Of a stretch of DNA of 17,701 nucleotides, positions 12,864 through 17,701 are shown piece by piece (position 1 is the stretch's first letter; every line of letters begins with the position of its first letter). The notes under the pieces were generated by a model. The model saw nothing but the letters and a program-made list of their open reading frames with translations. It was not told the DNA's origin and ran no database searches. Both the position numbers and the translations under genes were made by a program. The stretch spans positions 1 to 17,701 of the forward strand of contig JBPCUN010000012.1 in the NCBI GenBank assembly GCA_051011115.1, given 5' to 3'. The stretch is from Profundicola sp051011115 (GTDB taxonomy: Bacteria > Bacteroidota > Bacteroidia > Flavobacteriales > Weeksellaceae).

Positions 12864-15440
12864 ATGAAGCAAGTTCTTATATTTATTATACTAATTAGTA
12901 GTGGGTTATATGCCCAACAAGATTCTATTCAAATAGAACAAACGAGGCAAGTTACAGATACCTTGCAACCAACCACACCCGAAAAATTACAAGAGATTGA
13001 GGGGGCAAATATGCCTCTGAACGCTACTTATAAATTAGGTGGATTAGAAATTAGCGGAGGGACACCTTATAGTACCAACCAGATTTTAAGATTTACAGGA
13101 TTAGAAATTGGAGAAGAAATTGAGGTTCCAGGATCTAAGATTAATAATGCCATTAAAAAGCTATGGAGACAGAATTTGTTTTCAGATGTGGAATTATTTG
13201 CACAAAAGGTTGTGGGCGATGAACTGTTTTTAAGATTAAATCTAGTGGCGTTACCTAAAATTAATGATGTTACCTTTGTTGGGGTCAAAAAATCACGTCA
13301 AGCAGATTTTGCAAAAGAAAATCAATTAAAACCTAATCAGAAGATAACGCAAAACTTGATTAATCAGACCAAACTTAATATTAAAAAATATTACACAGAG
13401 AAAGGTTACCCAGAGTCTAAAGTGGATTTTGTAGCTACTCCTGCAGAAGGGCAAAGATTGTCTGAGAATGTAAAAATCGTGGTTGATAAAGGTCCACGTG
13501 TGAAAGTGAAAGATATTACTTTTCATAACAATGAGGCTATGTCTGATAGCAAACTACGTAGAAAAGCATTTAAAAATACAACTAGAACTTCTTTAAGGTA
13601 TATATTTAAGTCTTCTAAATTAGTTCCAGATCAATACGAAGAAGATAAAGATAAGTTAGTTGATCTTTATAAAAGTCAAGGTTTTAGAGATGCTAAAATT
13701 GTTTCAGATTCAGTTTATAAGGTTTCTGATAATAGATATAAAATAGAGGTTACAGTGGACGAAGGTAATCGCTACTATTTAGGTGATGTTGATTTTGTTG
13801 GAAACTCAGTATATAGTACAGATTTACTACAACGTGTTTTTTCATACAAAAAAGGAGATCCGTATGATGCCGTAGGAATTCAGAGAAAAGCTTCTGGATC
13901 GGAAAAAGATGATGATATCGCTACGCTATACTTAGACAATGGTTACTTATTTTCTAATGTAGTGCCTATTGAAAAGCATGTAAAGAATGATACGATCGAT
14001 TTAGAGATTAGAATTCAAGAAGGTGAACAAGCAACTTGGAACAAGGTTACATTTTCTGGAAATACTGAAACCCATGATCATGTAATTGCTAGAGAGTTGA
14101 TGACACGACCAGGAGATTTATTTTCTAAAAGTGATATCAAGCGTACTTACTTTAAATTAGGTGGTCTTGGATTTTTTGATCCACAACAAATTACACAAGA
14201 TATCAAACCAAACCCTGAAAATAATACAGTAGATATTGAATGGGGATTAGCACCCAAATCATCTTCGCAGATAGAACTGCAAGGAGGATATGGTGGAGGT
14301 AGATTCATTGGAACCTTGGGATTAACTTTTGGTAACTTCTCGATCGGGAATTTATTTAAAGGTAAAAAATGGAATCCAGTTCCTTTAGGGGATGGACAAG
14401 CCTTATCTATAAGAGCTCAAGCAGGTAGTTATTTCTCTAATTTCAGTGTGTCTTTTACAGAGCCTTGGATTGGTGGGAGTAGACCAACAGCACTTTCGTT
14501 ATCGGTTTACAATTCTAATTATAACAACCTATATGAGTCAGAAGAGTCTAGACTTAGAATTTTAGGTGCTTCTGTAGGCTTAAATAAATTATTAACTTGG
14601 CCAGATGATTATTTTAGATTGAGCCAGTCAGTTTCTTATCAGAATTACAATTATAAAAATTATCCATTTAATTTAGGTGAGAATAGATCTGAAAATGGAT
14701 CTATCAATAATCTTTCTTATCAAATAGGATTGAGTCGTTTATCAGCTGGAAATGATCCTGTGTTCCCAACCTATGGATCGGATTTCTCTGCAACACTTAA
14801 ACTTACACCACCATATTCATTACTTGGTAGTAACAAAGATTATAAAGCATTGAAAGAAGCTGGTGATTTTGAATCATTATATAAATTGTTAGAATATTAC
14901 AAGATTCAATTCTCTGGAAACTGGTACAAGGAGCTAATTGGTAAATTAGTTTTACGTACAGGGGCAGAATTCGGATACTTAGGAACTTATAATAAAGATA
15001 TAGGAATTGCTCCTTTTGAAAGATTTTTTATGGGAGGAACAGGTTTACAATCCAATCGTTTTGATGGTAGAGAGATTGTTCCATTAAGAGGTTATGAAGA
15101 CTTTACCGATGGTGGAGGTCTTACAGGAAGAGACATTACACCACGTGGTGGAGGAACAGTGTATGATAAGTTCTTATTAGAATTAAGATACCCAATTACC
15201 ATGGGTCAACAAGCCAAGATTTTTGGTTTAGGATTCCTTGAAGCAGGTAATACATGGTCAGATCATGATGAGTTTAAACCATTTGAATTAAAAAGATCTG
15301 CAGGTGTTGGTATCCGTGTATTTATGTCAGCATTTGGTATGCTAGGATTTGACTTTGGGTACGGATTTGATCCTTATTTAAATTCTGGTACAGAACCATC
15401 TGGGTGGCAAACGCATTTTATATTTGGACAATCATTATAA
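12864..15440 (+). CDS. bamA: Outer membrane protein assembly factor BamA
   Basis: The central component of the BAM complex, which folds beta-barrel proteins into the outer membrane. 858 residues: signal peptide 1-17; five POTRA-like domains at roughly 58-130, 131-209, 212-301, 304-387 and 390-462; then a 16-stranded barrel from about 468 to the end. The loop 6 LRGY motif, equivalent to VRGF/Y, is present in REIVPLRGYEDF. The chain ends FIFGQSL, so the final residue is Leu where an aromatic residue is common. It is slightly longer than the E. coli protein, with a polar stretch at 18-57 after the signal peptide. Two skp-like genes follow, as expected for outer membrane biogenesis. TamA is less likely given five POTRA domains and this context. 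Confidence 0.95.
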   Translation: MKQVLIFIILISSGLYAQQDSIQIEQTRQVTDTLQPTTPEKLQEIEGANMPLNATYKLGGLEISGGTPYSTNQILRFTGLEIGEEIEVPGSKINNAIKKLWRQNLFSDVELFAQKVVGDELFLRLNLVALPKINDVTFVGVKKSRQADFAKENQLKPNQKITQNLINQTKLNIKKYYTEKGYPESKVDFVATPAEGQRLSENVKIVVDKGPRVKVKDITFHNNEAMSDSKLRRKAFKNTTRTSLRYIFKSSKLVPDQYEEDKDKLVDLYKSQGFRDAKIVSDSVYKVSDNRYKIEVTVDEGNRYYLGDVDFVGNSVYSTDLLQRVFSYKKGDPYDAVGIQRKASGSEKDDDIATLYLDNGYLFSNVVPIEKHVKNDTIDLEIRIQEGEQATWNKVTFSGNTETHDHVIARELMTRPGDLFSKSDIKRTYFKLGGLGFFDPQQITQDIKPNPENNTVDIEWGLAPKSSSQIELQGGYGGGRFIGTLGLTFGNFSIGNLFKGKKWNPVPLGDGQALSIRAQAGSYFSNFSVSFTEPWIGGSRPTALSLSVYNSNYNNLYESEESRLRILGASVGLNKLLTWPDDYFRLSQSVSYQNYNYKNYPFNLGENRSENGSINNLSYQIGLSRLSAGNDPVFPTYGSDFSATLKLTPPYSLLGSNKDYKALKEAGDFESLYKLLEYYKIQFSGNWYKELIGKLVLRTGAEFGYLGTYNKDIGIAPFERFFMGGTGLQSNRFDGREIVPLRGYEDFTDGGGLTGRDITPRGGGTVYDKFLLELRYPITMGQQAKIFGLGFLEAGNTWSDHDEFKPFELKRSAGVGIRVFMSAFGMLGFDFGYGFDPYLNSGTEPSGWQTHFIFGQSL

Positions 15441-15479
15441 GTCGTGTTGGCACGGTTTTAGTTTAATCAACTTTAAATT

Positions 15480-16079
15480 ATGTTAAAAAAAATTCTAACA
15501 ATAACCATATTTATTTCTCTAAGTGCCATGTTGATGGCACAGCGATTTGGTTACGTAGACACAGAGTATGTTTTGAATAGTCTACCGCAATATGCTAGTG
15601 CGCAAGGTAAAGTGGATACGCAAGCAGAAAACTGGGCAAAAGAAATCAGTAACCATGAGTTTGAATTAGAGAAGGAACTGTCGGCTTATGAAGCTGAGAA
15701 AGTATTGTTGACAAAAGAACAAATTACTCAACGGGAAAAAGAACTAGAAGAGAAAAGAAATAAAATTGCTGAATTAAAACAGCAGCGCTATGGGCCAACA
15801 GGAGATTTAATTTCTTTAAGAAGAAATCTTGTGAAGCCAATTCAAGATCAAGTCTGGAATGTAGTAAAACAAGTAGCAGAGAGACGTAAATACAGCTTTA
15901 TTTTTGATAAAGGAAGCGATTTAATCATGATCTACTCTGATCCGAAATTTGATATTTCTGAAGAAGTTTTAAATAAATTATTACCAGAAAATGCTAGACC
16001 TGTAAGAGGTGCAAAAGATATCATCAATCAACGAAATAACAATTCAAGTAAACCAATCAAATCAAGAAAAATTAATTAA
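15480..16079 (+). CDS. Skp/OmpH-family periplasmic chaperone, first copy
   Basis: A 199-residue exported chaperone expected to hold unfolded outer membrane proteins in the periplasm and hand them to BamA. Signal peptide 1-20 (ending LMA before Q21); the short strand RFGYVDTEYVL opens the Skp body; a long charged helical coiled coil covers about 40-105; a second helix and strand (KYSFIFDKGSDLIMIYSD) complete it. After residue 170 there is a basic, Asn- and Lys-rich tail of about 30 residues not seen in the second copy. It lies 39 bp after bamA, and the second copy starts 10 bp after its stop. Confidence 0.9.
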   Translation: MLKKILTITIFISLSAMLMAQRFGYVDTEYVLNSLPQYASAQGKVDTQAENWAKEISNHEFELEKELSAYEAEKVLLTKEQITQREKELEEKRNKIAELKQQRYGPTGDLISLRRNLVKPIQDQVWNVVKQVAERRKYSFIFDKGSDLIMIYSDPKFDISEEVLNKLLPENARPVRGAKDIINQRNNNSSKPIKSRKIN

Positions 16080-16089
16080 AATTTATACA

Positions 16090-16635
16090 ATGAAAAATTT
16101 AACTTTAATCGCATTTTTATCCCTATTTATTTTTGGAATTGGCTCTGTGAATGCACAATCTGTTGCGCATGTAAATTCTAACGAAATTTTGCAAGCCATG
16201 CCAGAATATAAGGCAGCACAGACAAAATTAGAAGCAGAAGCAAATAGACATAGATCAGAAGTAGAGCGTCAAACTAAAGAAATGGAAAGCGTGTATACAG
16301 ATGCTCAAAAACAAATGGAAAGCGTAAAAGATAAAGCAGAAGCAGAACAAAGAGCGATGATGCAGAAATTAGCTCCTGTACAACAAGATTTACAAACGAA
16401 GCAACAAGCATTATCTCAATACCAAAAGACAGCCACTGAATCTTTGACTAAAATGGAAGGTGAATTAATGAAACCTATCTATGACAAAGTAGAAGCAGCC
16501 ATCACTAAAGTTGGAGATAAGAAAAAAGTAGGATATATCATCGATATGGCTACTACGGTACCTTCAGGAGTTCTTTTATACTTTAAAGGTGGAACTGATT
16601 TAACAAATGATGTGAAGAAAGAATTAGGACTTTAA
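16090..16635 (+). CDS. Skp/OmpH-family periplasmic chaperone, second copy
   Basis: A 181-residue exported chaperone of the same family as its neighbour, with a signal peptide at 1-22 (ending VNA before Q23), the opening strand SVAHVNSNEIL, a Gln-, Glu- and Lys-rich coiled coil about 38-125, and the closing strand and helix VGYIIDMATTVPSGVLLY. The open frame reaches back to an ATG at 16009, but that would remove the signal peptide from the N-terminus and overlap the first copy by 71 bp; the ATG at 16090 gives a clean signal peptide. It is the last gene of the unit: a terminator follows at 16661. Confidence 0.92.
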   Translation: MKNLTLIAFLSLFIFGIGSVNAQSVAHVNSNEILQAMPEYKAAQTKLEAEANRHRSEVERQTKEMESVYTDAQKQMESVKDKAEAEQRAMMQKLAPVQQDLQTKQQALSQYQKTATESLTKMEGELMKPIYDKVEAAITKVGDKKKVGYIIDMATTVPSGVLLYFKGGTDLTNDVKKELGL

Positions 16636-16660
16636 AATTTAAAATTCATAAAAATTTGTA

Positions 16661-16688
16661 AATCGACTCTTAGGGGTCGATTTTTTTT
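16661..16688 (+). terminator. Intrinsic terminator after the skp pair
   Basis: AATCGAC at 16661-16667 pairs with GTCGATT at 16676-16682, extended inward by a C/T mismatch-or-wobble pair, followed by eight T residues (16681-16688). It ends the envelope unit. Confidence 0.85.
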
Positions 16689-16720
16689 GGTTTATACTAT
16701 TAAAGCCACCGTATAAAATT

Positions 16721-16728
16721 TATATTTG
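16721..16728 (+). promoter_or_regulatory. -7 element of the rhamnose gene unit
   Basis: TATATTTG is an exact match to TAnnTTTG, 18 bp before the rmlC ATG at 16746. No good -33 TTG lies at the right distance (only TTA at 16700-16702, 18 bp upstream). It sits 33 bp after the terminator, so a new transcription unit starts here. Confidence 0.5.
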
Positions 16729-16745
16729 TAGTAGATAACTAGCAA

Positions 16746-17300
16746 ATGAAAATTCAAGAAACTAAATTAAAAGGCTGCTTTATAATTGAACCTAGAATCT
16801 TTGAGGATGAGAGAGGTTATTTCTTTGAAAGTTATAATTTTAATACCTTAAAAGAAGCTACTGGTATAGATCTCATTTTTTATCAAGATAATCAAGCTAA
16901 ATCTAAATACGGAGTTGTCAGAGGATTGCATTTACAACGCAACCCAGCAATGCAAACCAAACTAGTAAGAGCCTTAGAGGGGGCTATACTAGACGTGGCT
17001 GTAGACGTGCGCAAAGATTCACCTACATATGGTGAATATATAGCAGTAGAATTATCTGCCGAGAATAAGAAACAGCTCTATGTTCCTCACGGTTTTGCCC
17101 ATGGTTATTCCGTTTTATCAGAAGAGGCTGTGGTGGCGTATAAATGTGATGATTTTTATAATAAAGATAGTGAAGAGGGTATTTATCTTTTTGACAATGA
17201 TTTAAACATTGACTGGCAAATCCCAGCTGAGAAAGCTATTGTCTCAGAAAAAGATCAAAACCAGAAACCTTTTAAAGCGTTTGAACCAATTGTGTTATGA
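16746..17300 (+). CDS. rfbC: dTDP-4-dehydrorhamnose 3,5-epimerase
   Basis: RmlC: epimerises dTDP-4-keto-6-deoxyglucose at C3 and C5 on the way to dTDP-L-rhamnose, a precursor for surface polysaccharide. 184 residues, the normal length, a cupin fold. Residues matching the known active site are H62 and R59 in GVVRGLHLQ, K72, Y132 in VVAYKCDD, and D170; VPHGFAHG is at 113-120. It overlaps rmlD by 4 bp (ATGA), so translation is coupled. No rmlA or rmlB lies upstream; they may follow outside the window. Confidence 0.96.
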   Translation: MKIQETKLKGCFIIEPRIFEDERGYFFESYNFNTLKEATGIDLIFYQDNQAKSKYGVVRGLHLQRNPAMQTKLVRALEGAILDVAVDVRKDSPTYGEYIAVELSAENKKQLYVPHGFAHGYSVLSEEAVVAYKCDDFYNKDSEEGIYLFDNDLNIDWQIPAEKAIVSEKDQNQKPFKAFEPIVL

Positions 17301-17701
17301 AAAAGATTCTTGTTACAGGAGCCAAGGGCCAATTAGCACAATGTATTAAAGATGCCAGTGCAGAATTACCAGCTGATGCTTTTCAATTCATTTTTATGGA
17401 TCGATCGCAATTGGATATTTCTGATAGCGAAGTGGTAGAGGCTTATTTCTTTTCAAATCCAGTGGATTGTGTCATTAACTGTGCAGCCTATACGGCAGTA
17501 GACAAGGCAGAATCTGATGTGGAAAAAGCTTTTAAAGTGAATGCAGACGCAGTGAAAACATTAGCCAAAGAAACCAAAGATGCTGGCGCAGATTTTATAC
17601 ATATTTCGACAGATTATGTATTTAACGGAGAAGGGAATGTTCCATTTACAGAAGATCAGATGACAAGTCCTGTAAGTGTGTACGGGAAATCTAAATTAGA
17701 A
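17297..17701 (+). CDS. rfbD: dTDP-4-dehydrorhamnose reductase, partial (3' end cut by window)
   Basis: RmlD: reduces dTDP-4-keto-L-rhamnose to dTDP-L-rhamnose with NAD(P)H. The first 135 codons are present and open to the end of the window. Residues 4-14 (ILVTGAKGQLA) are the nucleotide-binding loop, ISTDYVF at 103-109 and YGKSK at 129-133 (catalytic Y129xxxK133) are the SDR active-site motifs, and NCAAYTAVDKAE at 61-72 is typical of RmlD. The start ATG overlaps the rmlC stop by 4 bp. Confidence 0.95.
   Translation, partial: MKKILVTGAKGQLAQCIKDASAELPADAFQFIFMDRSQLDISDSEVVEAYFFSNPVDCVINCAAYTAVDKAESDVEKAFKVNADAVKTLAKETKDAGADFIHISTDYVFNGEGNVPFTEDQMTSPVSVYGKSKLE

Noticed and set aside
15443..15459. 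Hairpin CGTG/CACG followed by GTTTTAG after bamA
   Set aside because: The stem is 4-5 bp and the T tract is short. It might be a weak attenuator before the skp genes but cannot be told from chance.
16009..16089. N-terminal extension of the second Skp-like protein
   Set aside because: It would bury the signal peptide 27 residues inside the chain and lies almost wholly within the first skp-like gene.

Overview
The window looks like a chromosomal segment from a marine- or soil-type member of the Flavobacteriaceae (Bacteroidota). The evidence is low GC content, A-rich translation starts without clear Shine-Dalgarno sequences, several exact matches to the Bacteroidota -7 element TAnnTTTG, and a gene order familiar in that family (CBS protein, NAD kinase, DUF6089, uppS, bamA, two skp/ompH genes). 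I make no genus-level call.

Bases 1-5700 are the accessory part. A secreted 781-residue protein with four calcium-binding thrombospondin type 3-like Asp repeats is followed by a small secreted protein that shares its C-terminal module. A strong hairpin closes this pair. Next, on the same strand, come a TPR-like, single-membrane-span HisKA_2 sensor kinase and a LytTR response regulator separated by one base. A near-perfect 11-bp direct repeat with a 21-bp period lies upstream of the first gene, at a spacing typical of LytTR operators. I propose, as inference, that the locus is a surface protein pair controlled by its own two-component system.

Bases 5784-6093 hold a tRNA-Gly(GCC)-tRNA-Leu(TAA) unit on the minus strand, with a well-formed promoter (TTG-N20-TATATTTG) and a long-stem terminator. 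Also on the minus strand, 6094-9461 carries a mevalonate kinase-family GHMP kinase, a UbiA-family prenyltransferase of the geranylgeranylglycerol-phosphate type and an RluB/RsuA-type pseudouridine synthase. The synthase has a long, disordered, repeat-built N-terminus. The first two genes fit isoprenoid supply and use.

Bases 9566-16635 on the plus strand are core genes: a CBS-domain protein overlapping nadK, then from an internal promoter a DUF6089 protein, uppS (TTG start), bamA and two Skp/OmpH-like periplasmic chaperones. This links undecaprenyl carrier synthesis with outer membrane protein assembly. An intrinsic terminator at 16661-16688 ends the unit.

From 16746 a new unit begins with rmlC (rfbC) and the first 135 codons of rmlD (rfbD), overlapping by 4 bp. 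These are dTDP-L-rhamnose genes, probably the start of a polysaccharide locus that runs past the window. No insertion sequence, phage gene, CRISPR array or integrase is visible.
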